Source: Breoghania sp037026715
GTDB lineage: Bacteria > Pseudomonadota > Alphaproteobacteria > Rhizobiales > Stappiaceae
NCBI RefSeq assembly: GCF_037026715.1
Contig: NZ_JBANCG010000005.1
Span: 1-64,000, forward strand
DNA: 64,000 nucleotides
Direction: 5' to 3'
Translations under genes and position numbers: made by a program
In this document: in pieces, positions 35,335-44,599 of the stretch
Position numbering within the stretch: position 1 is the stretch's first letter
How the letters are laid out: each line of letters begins with the position of its first letter
The notes under the pieces: model-generated
Told to the model about the DNA's origin: nothing
What the model saw: only the letters and a program-made list of their open reading frames with translations
The model's database searches: none

Positions 35335-37662
35335 ATGACGGCTTCTGACGATTCGGTCTCCGACACACCTCCGCGCCGCCCAGCGCGCGGAAACCGGATG
35401 ATCCGGTCCTACGGCCTGATCTTCATGATTCTGTCGCTGATCTCGATCGGCGTCACCTTCGCCGTGCTGACGGGACTGACGCCGATCCGGCCGACGGGAC
35501 AGGTGGTATGGATCGCGCTGGCGACCAACGGCGTGCTGGTGTCCGGCCTCGTCGCCGCGATCGCCTGGGAGATCTACGGCCTCTGGGTTGCGCGCCGCCG
35601 GGGACGGGCAGCAGCGCGTCTTCAGGGGCGCATCGTCGGGCTGTTCTCCATCATCGCGATCCTTCCCGCGATCCTTGTCGCCGTGGTGGCGACAATCACG
35701 CTCGACCGGGGGCTCGACCGCTGGTTCGAGGAGCGGACCCGCTCGATCATCGACAATGCACTGACGGTCGCGCGCGCCTATCTGCAAGAGCACGCGCGCG
35801 TGCTGCGCGCCGATCTCATCGCCATGGCCAACGACATTGACCGGGCAAAGTCGGTATACGACTTCGAGCCGACGCGCTTTGACAGTTTCTTCGAGGCGCA
35901 GGCTTCGCTGCGCGGCATACCGGCGGCGTTTCTGCTCAAAAGCGACGGAACGATCGTCACGCGGACGGTGGTGGATCCCAAGGCCGATATCCTGATGCCG
36001 CCGCTGAGCTCCTTCAAGCAGGCGGATTCCGGGCAGCCCGTGCTGATCGCTCCCGGTGTATCGAGCCAGGTGGGCGGGGTGATGAAGCTCACCGCCTACA
36101 ACGACATCTACCTCTATGTGACCCGGTCGATGGACCCGCGTGTGGTCGATTACCTGCGCATGTCGCAGGAGGGGGCGAAGGAGTACAACGCGCTCGACAA
36201 GAGCCGTTTCGGCGTCCAGATCGCGTTTGCGCTCGTCTATATCGGCGTGGCCCTTGTGCTGCTGCTGTCCGCCATCTGGATCGGCTTCGGTTTCGCCAAC
36301 ACGATGGTATCGCCGATCCGACGATTGATCGCCGCCGCCGGCCAGGTTTCCGAGGGCAATCTCTACGTTCAGGTGCCGATCGACAGGCGCGAGGGAGACC
36401 TCGCCAATCTCGGCGCCACGTTCAACAACATGACCGCCCAGCTGCGCAATCAACGTGAGGCGCTGCTGTCCGCCAACGACCAGATCGATCAGCGTCGCCG
36501 GTTCACCGAAGCCGTGCTTGCGGGCGTTACGGCCGGCGTCATCGGCATCGATGACGCGCGGCGGATCTCTCTGGTCAACCGCTCCGCCACGCTGCTGCTG
36601 CATGCGGAGGACGAAAACCTGCTTGGCCGAGATCTGACGGAGGCGGTGCCGGAGATCGGCGAGATCATCGAACCGGCGCTGTCCCACGCCTACGGCCGCA
36701 CGGTGTCCGGCCAGATGATGCTGATGCGCGGCGGCAAGGAGCGGATCGTCAATGTGCGGGTGACGACGGAGCAGTCGCCACGACGAGAGCACGGCTATGT
36801 GGTGACGCTGGATGACATCACCGATCTCGTTTCCGCGCAGCGCACCTCGGCGTGGGCTGACGTTGCGCGCCGGATCGCGCACGAGATCAAGAACCCGCTG
36901 ACCCCGATCCAGCTTTCCGCCGAACGTATTCGCCGACGCTACGGCAAACGCATCGAGACGGATCGCGAGGTCTTCGACCAATGCGTCAACACGATCGTGC
37001 GTCAGGTCGGCGAGATCGGGCGGATGGTCGACGAGTTCTCCTCGTTCGCCCGCATGCCCAAGCCGACCAAGGAGCATCAGGATCTGGTTGCCGCGGTGCG
37101 CGAGGCGGTGTTCCTGCAATCGGTCGGGCACCCCGATGTGCATATCGAGGCCGCGCTGCCGGACCATCCGGTGGAAGCCTATTTCGATCACCGGCTGATC
37201 GGTCAGGCCCTGATCAACGTCATCAAGAACGCCGCGGAGGCGGTGCTTGCCGCTCCCGAGGTCGAAAACGGTGATGAGAAGGGGCGCATCACGGTGACAT
37301 TGCGCGAGGAGCCGGACCGGCTGGTCGTGGACATAGTGGACAACGGGATCGGGTTGCCGACCGAGAACCGCCAGCGTCTGCTGGAGCCCTATATGACGAC
37401 GCGGGAGAAGGGGACCGGGCTCGGTCTCGCCATCGTGCGCAAGATCATGGAAGACCATGGCGGCGGCATCGAACTGATGGATGCGCCGCAGGTCGCGGAA
37501 GGCGGGCACGGCGCCCTGGTGCGGTTGATGATCGCCAAGGGTCCGACGCCTCACGACGAGATCCGGGAGGCGGCCGGCGAACAGGCCGTATCGGATCCGT
37601 CGGACGAACCAGACAATTCGAACAAACAAGACAACGAACCGGTGCACTCAAATGGCGTCTGA
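35335..37662 (+). CDS. ntrY: Membrane sensor kinase NtrY
   Basis: Transmembrane histidine kinase paired with NtrX; in alphaproteobacteria it takes part in nitrogen, redox and envelope control. The 775-residue reading has an N-terminal set of membrane helices (three between about 25 and 125), a periplasmic sensor region to about 300, a further helix (FALVYIGVALVLLLSAIWIGFGF), HAMP (about 325-375), a PAS domain (about 390-490), the H-box RRIAHEIKNPLTPIQLSAERI, and an ATPase with NVIKNAAEAV, DNGIGLP and GTGLGLAIV. ATG 35335 is chosen because downstream residues fit the family; 35314 is also possible. Overlaps ntrX by 11 bases. Confidence 0.94.
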   Translation: MTASDDSVSDTPPRRPARGNRMIRSYGLIFMILSLISIGVTFAVLTGLTPIRPTGQVVWIALATNGVLVSGLVAAIAWEIYGLWVARRRGRAAARLQGRIVGLFSIIAILPAILVAVVATITLDRGLDRWFEERTRSIIDNALTVARAYLQEHARVLRADLIAMANDIDRAKSVYDFEPTRFDSFFEAQASLRGIPAAFLLKSDGTIVTRTVVDPKADILMPPLSSFKQADSGQPVLIAPGVSSQVGGVMKLTAYNDIYLYVTRSMDPRVVDYLRMSQEGAKEYNALDKSRFGVQIAFALVYIGVALVLLLSAIWIGFGFANTMVSPIRRLIAAAGQVSEGNLYVQVPIDRREGDLANLGATFNNMTAQLRNQREALLSANDQIDQRRRFTEAVLAGVTAGVIGIDDARRISLVNRSATLLLHAEDENLLGRDLTEAVPEIGEIIEPALSHAYGRTVSGQMMLMRGGKERIVNVRVTTEQSPRREHGYVVTLDDITDLVSAQRTSAWADVARRIAHEIKNPLTPIQLSAERIRRRYGKRIETDREVFDQCVNTIVRQVGEIGRMVDEFSSFARMPKPTKEHQDLVAAVREAVFLQSVGHPDVHIEAALPDHPVEAYFDHRLIGQALINVIKNAAEAVLAAPEVENGDEKGRITVTLREEPDRLVVDIVDNGIGLPTENRQRLLEPYMTTREKGTGLGLAIVRKIMEDHGGGIELMDAPQVAEGGHGALVRLMIAKGPTPHDEIREAAGEQAVSDPSDEPDNSNKQDNEPVHSNGV

Positions 37663-39022
37663 TATTCTGGTTGTTGACGACGAAGCTGACATTCGCGAAC
37701 TGATCGCCGGCATTCTCGACGACGAGGGTTATCAGACCCGGACCGCGGGAGACAGCGATGCGGCTCTTGCCGCGATCGCGGAACGACGGCCTTCGCTGGT
37801 CATTCTGGACATCTGGCTTCAGGGCAGCCGCCTCGACGGACTGGCGCTGCTGGACCAGATCAAGCAGCAGCACCCCGATCTGGCGGTGGTGATCATCTCC
37901 GGCCACGGCAACGTGGAAACGGCCGTCTCCGCCATCAAGCGCGGCGCCTACGACTATATCGAGAAGCCCTTCAAGGCCGACAGGCTGGTGTTGATCACCG
38001 AGCGGGCGCTGGAAGCGTCGAAGCTGCGCAGGGAGGTGGAGGAACTGCGCCAGCGCTCGGGCGGCGCCGAGCAGCTCATCGGTTCCTCCTCCGCAATCCA
38101 TCATCTGCGCCAGACGATCGAGCGGGTGGCTCCGACCAACAGCCGCATCCTGATTTCCGGGCCGTCAGGCTCGGGCAAGGAACTGGCCGCGCGTACGATC
38201 CACGCTCTTTCCGGCCGCGCCAACGGTCCGTTTGTCGTCATAAATGCCGCCGCGATCACGCCGGAGCGGATGGAAGAAGAACTCTTCGGCGTGGAGCCGG
38301 ACGGGGCAGGGCATCCGCGCAAGGTCGGCGCGCTGGAGGAGGCCCATGGCGGCACCCTCTATCTCGATGCCGTGGCCGACATGCCGCGCGAAACGCAGAG
38401 CAAGATCCTGCGCGTTCTGGTTGACCAGACGTTCACCCGGGTCAACGGCGCCACGCGCGTCCATGTCGACATTCGCATCGTGTCGTCATCCTCGCGGGAT
38501 CTGGAGATGGAAATCGCCGAGGGCCGGTTCCGCGAGGATCTCTTCCACCGTCTGGGCGTGGTTCCGCTGCGCGTGCCTGGGCTTGCGGAGCGGCGCGAGG
38601 ACATTCCGGAACTGGTTTCGTTCTTCATGGACCAGATTTCCGCGAGTTCGGGATTGCCGGTTCGCCAGATCGCGCCCGATGCGATGGCTGTGCTGCAGAC
38701 GCATGACTGGCCGGGCAACATCCGCCAGCTTCGCAACAACGTAGAACGGCTGATGATCCTGACGCGCGGCGACAGCGATGCGGAGATCACCGCCGATATG
38801 CTGCCGGCCGAGGTCGGCTCGACGTTGCCGCCGATGGCCTCCAACAATGGCGGCGAGCATCTGATGGCGATGCCGCTCAGGGAAGCACGTGAGATGTTCG
38901 AGCGCGATTATCTGCAGGCGCAGATCAAGCGCTTCGGCGGCAATATCTCGCGCACCGCCGAGTTTGTCGGCATGGAACGCTCCGCTTTGCATCGCAAGCT
39001 GAAGTCTCTCGGCGTCTCCTGA
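37652..39022 (+). CDS. ntrX: Response regulator NtrX (sigma-54 contact loop lost)
   Basis: Partner of NtrY. The 456-residue protein has a receiver domain with D53 (LVILDIWLQ), an AAA+ domain with Walker A GPSGSGKE and a Fis-type C-terminal helix-turn-helix (GGNISRTAEFVGMERSALHRK). The GAFTGA loop is missing: after EELFGVEPDGAGHP the sequence goes directly to VGALEEAHGG, and Walker B reads LYLDAVADM with Ala-Val in place of Glu-Ile. It should therefore not activate sigma-54 promoters but act as an ordinary DNA-binding regulator, as reported for other alphaproteobacterial NtrX. It overlaps ntrY by 11 bases. Confidence 0.94.
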   Translation: MASDILVVDDEADIRELIAGILDDEGYQTRTAGDSDAALAAIAERRPSLVILDIWLQGSRLDGLALLDQIKQQHPDLAVVIISGHGNVETAVSAIKRGAYDYIEKPFKADRLVLITERALEASKLRREVEELRQRSGGAEQLIGSSSAIHHLRQTIERVAPTNSRILISGPSGSGKELAARTIHALSGRANGPFVVINAAAITPERMEEELFGVEPDGAGHPRKVGALEEAHGGTLYLDAVADMPRETQSKILRVLVDQTFTRVNGATRVHVDIRIVSSSSRDLEMEIAEGRFREDLFHRLGVVPLRVPGLAERREDIPELVSFFMDQISASSGLPVRQIAPDAMAVLQTHDWPGNIRQLRNNVERLMILTRGDSDAEITADMLPAEVGSTLPPMASNNGGEHLMAMPLREAREMFERDYLQAQIKRFGGNISRTAEFVGMERSALHRKLKSLGVS

Positions 39023-39130
39023 GGCAGGGCGCCGGCCGAAACCTAATCCTTGCAATCGGGCACAGTCGTGCTACCGGATCAGGTCTTGCGGTCGTTTCTA
39101 CGGGCGCGGGCGGAAACTGAGGAGCGCGCG

Positions 39131-40507
39131 ATGAAAGTGGTGATCTGCGGAGCCGGCCAGGTCGGCTATGGCATCGCCGAGAAACTGGCGGCGGAACAGA
39201 ACGACGTTTCCGTCATCGATTCCTCGCCCAAGCTGGTCAACGCCATTCGCGACACGCTCGACGTGCGCGGTTTCGTCGGCCACGGCTCTCATCCCGACAC
39301 GCTGGCGCTCGCCGGTGCAGACCAGGCCGACATGCTGATCGGCGTGACCCTGTATGACGAGGTCAACATGGTCGCCTGCCAGGTGGCCCATTCGCTCTTC
39401 AACGTGCCGACGAAGGTCGCCCGCATCCGGGCCCAGAGCTACCTGCAGACCCATTGGCAGGATCTTTTCTCGCGCGACAACATGCCGATCGACGTGATCA
39501 TTTCGCCCGAGATCGAGGTGGGCGAGATGGTGCTGCGGCGCATGGCGCTGCCCGGCGCGGTGGAAACGATCCGCTTCGCCGACGATCAGGTCGTCGTCGT
39601 CGGCATCCTGTGCGAGGAGGATTGCCCGGTCGTCGACACGCCGCTCAGGCAGCTGACCGAGCTTTTCTCCGATCTCGGCGCCGTCGTTGTCGGCGTGTTG
39701 CGCGGCAACCATCTGTTCGTGCCCAAGAGTGCCGATTCCATGCTCGAAGGCGATCTGGTCTATGTGGTTGCCAAACGCGACCATGTCCGCCGGACCCTGG
39801 CCATCTTCGGGCATGAAGAGCCGGAGGCGAACCGGGTGGTGATCGCCGGCGGCGGAAATATCGGGCTCTACGTCGCGCGCAACATGGAACAGCGGCAGTC
39901 GCGGGCCAAGATCAAGATCATCGAAAACTCGCGCGACCGTGCCATCCAGATCGCGGACGACCTCAAGCGCACGGTGATCCTTCACGGCTCCGCGCTCGAC
40001 CAGGAAATCCTGCGCGAGGCCGACATCCAGGAAGCCGACACCATGGTCGCGCTCACCAATGACGACGAGGTCAACATCCTGTCCTGCGTCATGGCAAAGA
40101 AGCTCGGCTGCCGGCGCAACCTGAGCCTTCTCAACAACACGAGCTATCCCGCTTTTGCGCACGCGCTCGGCATCGATGCCTTTATCAATCCGCGGGCGGT
40201 GACGATCTCCAAGATCCTTCAGCATGTCCGCCGGGGGCGCATTCGCGGCGTCCACTCGCTGCAGAACGGCCAGGCCGAGGTCATCGAGGCGGAAGCATTG
40301 GAAACCTCACCGCTGGTCGGCAGGCCGCTTTCCGCGGTGGACCTGCCGGACGGCATCCGCGTGGGTGCGATCTACCGCGACAACACCGTCATCACGCCGA
40401 GTGGCCGAACCCAGATCGAAGCCAACGACCGCGTGGTGATCTTCGCCACGGCCGACCGCGTCCGGCAGGTGGAGCAGATGTTCCGCGTCAGTCTCGAATT
40501 CTTCTGA
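39131..40507 (+). CDS. trkA: Trk potassium uptake system, NAD-binding subunit TrkA
   Basis: Peripheral gating ring of the Trk K+ channel. The 458-residue protein has two tandem RCK units: an N-terminal Rossmann fold (MKVVICGAGQVGYGIAEKLA, dinucleotide loop GAGQVG) with its C domain to about 225, then a second (VVIAGGGNIGLYVARNME) with a TrkA_C domain at the end (GRPLSAVDLPDGIRVGAIYRD). GAGGAG precedes the ATG at 39131; upstream codons lack likeness. It follows ntrX, as in rhizobia, but here the membrane subunit TrkH is next to it. Confidence 0.95.
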   Translation: MKVVICGAGQVGYGIAEKLAAEQNDVSVIDSSPKLVNAIRDTLDVRGFVGHGSHPDTLALAGADQADMLIGVTLYDEVNMVACQVAHSLFNVPTKVARIRAQSYLQTHWQDLFSRDNMPIDVIISPEIEVGEMVLRRMALPGAVETIRFADDQVVVVGILCEEDCPVVDTPLRQLTELFSDLGAVVVGVLRGNHLFVPKSADSMLEGDLVYVVAKRDHVRRTLAIFGHEEPEANRVVIAGGGNIGLYVARNMEQRQSRAKIKIIENSRDRAIQIADDLKRTVILHGSALDQEILREADIQEADTMVALTNDDEVNILSCVMAKKLGCRRNLSLLNNTSYPAFAHALGIDAFINPRAVTISKILQHVRRGRIRGVHSLQNGQAEVIEAEALETSPLVGRPLSAVDLPDGIRVGAIYRDNTVITPSGRTQIEANDRVVIFATADRVRQVEQMFRVSLEFF

Positions 40508-40525
40508 GACGGCCGGGCGACCGAT

Positions 40526-41995
40526 ATGACGGGCACCCTCTATTTTCTGTCGATCCTGCTGCTGGCCTTCGCAGCGGCGATGACGCTGCCGGCTGCGGTT
40601 GCGGCGGCAGGCGGCAACGGGACGGTCGCGCTCGAGTTTCTCATGCTGGCGGCGCTGATATCGTTCGTTGCCGCAGGCACATTCGTTGCCCTGAGGGGCC
40701 GGTTGAAGCGGTTCGACCGGGTCCAGAGTTATGTGCTGCTCGTTGCCGTCTGGGCGGTGCTGTCGGCGGTCGGAGCCTTGCCGTTTCTCACAATCGGCGG
40801 CATGGCGCCGGGAAATGCGATATTCGAAGCGGTATCCGGCCTGACGACGAGCGGCGGTACGGTTCTGACGAATTTCGATGCCGTACCGTTTGCGCTGATC
40901 GTCTGGCGATCGGAGTTGCAGTGGCTCGGCGGCTTGCTGACGCTTCTCGGCCTTACGCTCGTTTCCGCGCCTGCGGGAATCGGCGGCTTGCCCGACCGGC
41001 ATATCCGGCTGGTGGGTATCGAAGGCTATCGCGACCGGCAACGGGTTGCCGCGGCCGTCCGGGACATTTCCGGTTTCTATCTCATCGTGACGCTGGCCTG
41101 CATCGTGCTGCTGCTGATTTCCGGCCTCCCGATGCTTGATGCGGTTTGTCTGGCGTTCGCGACCGTTTCCACCGGCGGTTTCCTGCCGAGAGGCGGCATG
41201 ATCACATCCTACGCCAATCCGATGGCCGAAGTGGTGCTGATGGTCTTCATGCTGGTCGGCGCGACCAGCCTGTTGTGGCAGCGCATGTTGCTGCTCGGGC
41301 GCATACAGATGCTGAAGCAGCATCGGGAAAGCTATTCGGTCATGATCCTCGCCGGCGTTCTCGGGCTCATCTACGCGGCCGTGCTATTTCGCGCGGCGGG
41401 CTCGGCGTCGGTTCTTAGCCCGTTCCAGGCGTTGCGCGAAGGCATGTTCACCGCGATATCGCTTGTCACCACGACGGGTTTCGAGGCGCGCGAGGCGGGG
41501 TTTGCCGTGCTGCCGCTGACCCTGGTGCTCTTCGTTGCGCTGGTCGGTGGCGGAACCTTTTCCACCGCCGGGGGGCTGAAGCACTATCGCGTCGGCGGCA
41601 TGGCGGTTCAGGCCTATCGGGAGCTTGGCCGGCTGGTCTATCCGCATGCGATTCGACCCGCCCATTTCGGCTCGCAGGCCTACGACATCCAGCTCATGAA
41701 GGCGATCTGGAGCTTTTTCGTCGCGGCCATCCTGATCATCGCGCTCGGTTCGCTGGCGCTCGCCCTGGAGAACATGGACTACGAAGGCGCCCTGATCGCG
41801 GCCATAGCGTCCTTCTCCAATATCGGTACGCTCTATTCGAGCGGCTGGCTTCCGATCGATGCGCCGCGATGGCCGGATTATGCCGACTTCAATGCCCATA
41901 CGAAGCTGATTCTCTGTGCCTTGATGATCCTGGGCCGGATCGAGGTGCTGGCGCTCTTCGGCGCCTTGAACCGCACCTACTGGCTGCGCCGCTGA
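40526..41995 (+). CDS. trkH: Trk potassium channel membrane subunit TrkH
   Basis: Potassium-conducting dimer of the SKT family; TrkA binds its cytoplasmic face. The 489 residues form about ten hydrophobic helices in four M1-P-M2 repeats. The four selectivity-filter loops can be seen: LTTSGGT, VSTGGFLP, VTTTGFEA and SFSNIGTLY, each with the conserved glycine. The start is 18 bases after the trkA stop, a two-gene unit. In the rhizobial order I know, hfq follows trkA without trkH, so this copy may be an insertion in the conserved series. Confidence 0.94.
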   Translation: MTGTLYFLSILLLAFAAAMTLPAAVAAAGGNGTVALEFLMLAALISFVAAGTFVALRGRLKRFDRVQSYVLLVAVWAVLSAVGALPFLTIGGMAPGNAIFEAVSGLTTSGGTVLTNFDAVPFALIVWRSELQWLGGLLTLLGLTLVSAPAGIGGLPDRHIRLVGIEGYRDRQRVAAAVRDISGFYLIVTLACIVLLLISGLPMLDAVCLAFATVSTGGFLPRGGMITSYANPMAEVVLMVFMLVGATSLLWQRMLLLGRIQMLKQHRESYSVMILAGVLGLIYAAVLFRAAGSASVLSPFQALREGMFTAISLVTTTGFEAREAGFAVLPLTLVLFVALVGGGTFSTAGGLKHYRVGGMAVQAYRELGRLVYPHAIRPAHFGSQAYDIQLMKAIWSFFVAAILIIALGSLALALENMDYEGALIAAIASFSNIGTLYSSGWLPIDAPRWPDYADFNAHTKLILCALMILGRIEVLALFGALNRTYWLRR

Positions 41996-42066
41996 ATGGC
42001 AGAAGGCGAAAGCCTCGCGCACGGTTCGTGGCAGACGTTTCGTGCAAGTCGCCATCGCAAAACAAC

Positions 42067-42082
42067 TGTACGCCAGCGTACA
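42067..42082. repeat. Palindrome TGTACGC-CA-GCGTACA
   Basis: Perfect 7-bp arms around two bases, 72 bases after the trkH stop. Its size and symmetry suit an operator for a dimeric regulator better than an RNA terminator, since the loop is too small. Confidence 0.45.
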
Positions 42083-42135
42083 TATATCGAACGGCCGTGA
42101 TGTTCTGACGATGATGAGCGGGGGCTTGGCAGTCT

Positions 42136-42151
42136 CTGTGCGGGCGCACAG
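42136..42151. repeat. Palindrome CTGTGCG-GG-CGCACAG
   Basis: A second perfect 7-2-7 palindrome with the same geometry, starting 69 bases after the start of the first. Confidence 0.45.
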
Positions 42152-42914
42152 GTTGCAGACATCGCGATCTGCACCGATTGCCTTGGAAAGGCCATGCAAT
42201 ATTTGCTAAGGATCCGGCCGTCGATGTGGTGGGAGTTGTCATTGGGCGTTATGCCGGGCCGGACGGTCGCGGGTGGATGAACGTCTTGTCGCTGTTTCCA
42301 GTCGAGGCGTTGCAAACGGGATAGGGACAAGCCACGCGAAATTGCCACGGTTGGTGCATTCGCATGCGCAAACAATTCCGGTATGATTGCAGCTGTGTTT
42401 GCTTTTTGTCCGTTCAAAGGCGCGCTTATGGCGCAGGTGAACACTTTGAGGTCCGAGCGACGAGACAAGATGCGGGCAGGCATCTGGACAGTCACCGGAA
42501 CCCCGTTCGCGCCGGGTTCAATCGGTTGAACGGGGCAAGAAAAGAGGGAAGGGCCGAAAGTACGACTTCGCCGGTTTCGGCAAGACGTATACGATCGGTA
42601 CGAAAACAGGACCGCGTCACGGTTGCAAAGACAGGCCACGCGGGGGGTAAGAGGTGCGGAGAATTTCCGGGGGCATGTGTTCGCGTTGGCTGTCGGCTCA
42701 TCGCGAACGTGGTCGGGACGGCTCTTCAGGGATTTCACCGACAACGTGCAGAACGGCGGGCGATTCCGGCGCGAGCGAGCCGGCCGGTTTCCCGGTGGTT
42801 TTGAACGCCAAGGCACATGTGTCCGGCACACGGCCGGCAATGGCCCGAAAAGCATCCGTGTAACAAGACTAGGACGCCGCGGCCGCGTCCGCGCAGAACA
42901 GGAAAAAAACAAAT

Positions 42915-43172
42915 ATGGCAGACCGCGCTCAAAATCTTCAGGATACGTTTCTCAATCATGTTCGTAAGGGCAAGACTCCGCTGACGATCTTTCTGGTCAA
43001 CGGCGTGAAGCTTCAGGGCGTCGTGACGTGGTTCGACAATTTTTGCGTGCTGCTGCGGCGCGACGGTCATTCGCAACTCGTCTACAAGCATGCTATCTCC
43101 ACCGTGATGCCGAACCAGCCCGTTCAGCTGTTCGACCCCGGTGAAGAAGAGACGGAAAAGGCACAAGGCTAA
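42915..43172 (+). CDS. hfq: RNA chaperone Hfq
   Basis: Sm-like hexamer that pairs small RNAs with mRNAs. The 85-residue protein has the Sm1 motif (TPLTIFLVNGVKLQGVVTWFDNF, with Q and F of the proximal site) and the Sm2 motif (YKHAISTV), plus a short acidic tail. AGGAAA lies nine bases before the ATG. It is followed at once by hflX, the usual alphaproteobacterial pair. Confidence 0.98.
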   Translation: MADRAQNLQDTFLNHVRKGKTPLTIFLVNGVKLQGVVTWFDNFCVLLRRDGHSQLVYKHAISTVMPNQPVQLFDPGEEETEKAQG

Positions 43173-44552
43173 TTGAAACCCGTCGACAGGCGGAAATCCG
43201 ACAAGACGAGCGTGCCGGAGGCGGCGGGCTCGGATGACGGCGTGACACACGGCACGCCGACCCTTGTCGTGGTCCCGATCCTGCGGGGACGGAAGTCCGC
43301 GCAGGACGATGGTACGCGCCGCACACCTGAAGCCCGGCTCGAAGAAGCCGTCGGGCTGGCCGCAGCCATCTCCCTCGATATTCGCCATTCCGGCGTGGTG
43401 CAGCTCGGCGAGCTGCGTCCCGCGACGCTTTTCGGCACCGGCAAGGTGGAAGAGCTGGGAGCGATCGTGAAGGCGGAAGAGGTGGACCTCGTGGTCGTCG
43501 ACCATGTGTTGTCGCCCGTCCAGCAGCGAAATCTGGAAAAAGCCTGGAACGCCAAGGTTCTGGACCGCACCGGCCTGATCCTGGAGATCTTCGGCGAACG
43601 CGCCCGGACAAAGGAGGGGCGGCTTCAGGTCGAACTCGCCCATCTCACCTGGCAGAAGTCGCGACTCGTGCGGTCCTGGACCCACTTGGAGCGTCAGCGC
43701 GGCTCGCTCGGCTTCATCGGTGGTCCCGGCGAAACCCAGATCGAGGCGGATCGCCGGATTATCCAGGAACGCATCACCAAGCTTGAGAAAGAGCTCGAGC
43801 AGGTGCGTCGCACGCGCACCCTGCACCGCTCCCAGCGCCGGAAGGTGCCGCACCCGGTCGTCGCACTCGTGGGATACACCAACGCCGGCAAGTCGACGCT
43901 GTTCAACCGGTTGACGCAGGCCGACGTGATGGCGGAAAACCTGCTCTTCGCCACGCTGGACCCGACGCTTCGCCGGATCACGCTGCCGCATGGGCAGGAG
44001 GTGATGCTGTCGGATACGGTGGGCTTCATCTCCGAGCTGCCGACACACCTCGTCGCCGCCTTCCGCGCCACGTTGGAAGAGGTGCTTGAGGCAGATCTCA
44101 TCCTGCACGTGCGGGACATCAGCCACGAGGACAGCGCCGCTCAGGCGGAGGACGTGAAGGTGACGCTGGAGCGTCTCGGCGTCTCGCCGAAGGACGGCGC
44201 CCGGATCGTCGAGGTGTGGAACAAGATCGACCGGCTTGCACCCGAGAACCGGGAAGGGCTCCTTTCCCGCACACAGACGGGCGAGGAAGCGGTCGCCGTT
44301 TCGGCCCTGACGGGTGAGGGGGTCGACAACCTGCTCGCACGTATCGAAACCCTGCTGACGGCAGAGCGCGAGATCATCGATCTCCATATTCCGTCCGCCG
44401 ACGGCGAAGGGCTGGCCTGGCTCTACCGGTCCACGGAAGTGCTCTCGCGAGAGGAAAACGACGGCGTCATGGATCTGCGCGTCAGGGTTCCGGAAAAGGC
44501 CCTCGACGTGTTCCGTCAGCGTTTCGCAGGGCAGATCGATCCGGTGAAGTAG
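43173..44552 (+). CDS. hflX: Ribosome-associated GTPase HflX
   Basis: GTPase that splits or rescues stalled ribosomes under stress. The 459-residue protein has the HflX N-terminal domain (VGLAAAISLDIRHSGVV, FGTGKVEELG, DHVLSPVQQRNLE), the coiled-coil stretch with GGPGETQIEADRR, then the G domain with GYTNAGKSTLFN (G1), DTVGFI (G3) and NKID (G4). Translation appears to begin at a TTG directly after the hfq stop codon, with AAGG of the hfq end serving as ribosome-binding site, so synthesis should depend on hfq translation. No nearer ATG gives the full N-terminus. Confidence 0.95.
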   Translation: MKPVDRRKSDKTSVPEAAGSDDGVTHGTPTLVVVPILRGRKSAQDDGTRRTPEARLEEAVGLAAAISLDIRHSGVVQLGELRPATLFGTGKVEELGAIVKAEEVDLVVVDHVLSPVQQRNLEKAWNAKVLDRTGLILEIFGERARTKEGRLQVELAHLTWQKSRLVRSWTHLERQRGSLGFIGGPGETQIEADRRIIQERITKLEKELEQVRRTRTLHRSQRRKVPHPVVALVGYTNAGKSTLFNRLTQADVMAENLLFATLDPTLRRITLPHGQEVMLSDTVGFISELPTHLVAAFRATLEEVLEADLILHVRDISHEDSAAQAEDVKVTLERLGVSPKDGARIVEVWNKIDRLAPENREGLLSRTQTGEEAVAVSALTGEGVDNLLARIETLLTAEREIIDLHIPSADGEGLAWLYRSTEVLSREENDGVMDLRVRVPEKALDVFRQRFAGQIDPVK

Positions 44553-44574
44553 GCGGGGGCACCCAAAGCGCCAT

Positions 44575-44599
44575 GTGCGGCCGGCTCATTCGGCCGCAC
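44575..44599. terminator. Hairpin between convergent hflX and mazG
   Basis: Perfect 9-bp arms GTGCGGCCG / CGGCCGCAC with a 7-base loop that contains the mazG stop codon. No T tract on either strand; it may terminate weakly or block read-through from both sides. Confidence 0.4.

Larger units (their letters stand above)
41996..42914. other. 919-base gene-free region between trkH and hfq
   Basis: No frame on either strand here has family likeness or a sensible start; the long minus-strand frame 41977-42912 overlaps the trkH end and is Arg/Ser/Pro-rich in the way of GC-rich shadow frames. The first 160 bases hold two short perfect palindromes (42067-42082 and 42136-42151). The end must contain the hfq promoter. 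An RNA gene is possible but not shown. Confidence 0.5.

Noticed and set aside
35245..37647. An 800-codon minus-strand open frame opposite ntrY
   Set aside because: Same reason: antisense shadow rich in Arg, His and Asp over a clear histidine kinase.
41977..42912. A 311-codon minus-strand frame covering the trkH-hfq gap
   Set aside because: Overlaps the trkH end, is Arg/Ser/Pro/Cys-rich without domain likeness, and has no ribosome-binding site. Frames on the plus strand in the gap look alike.
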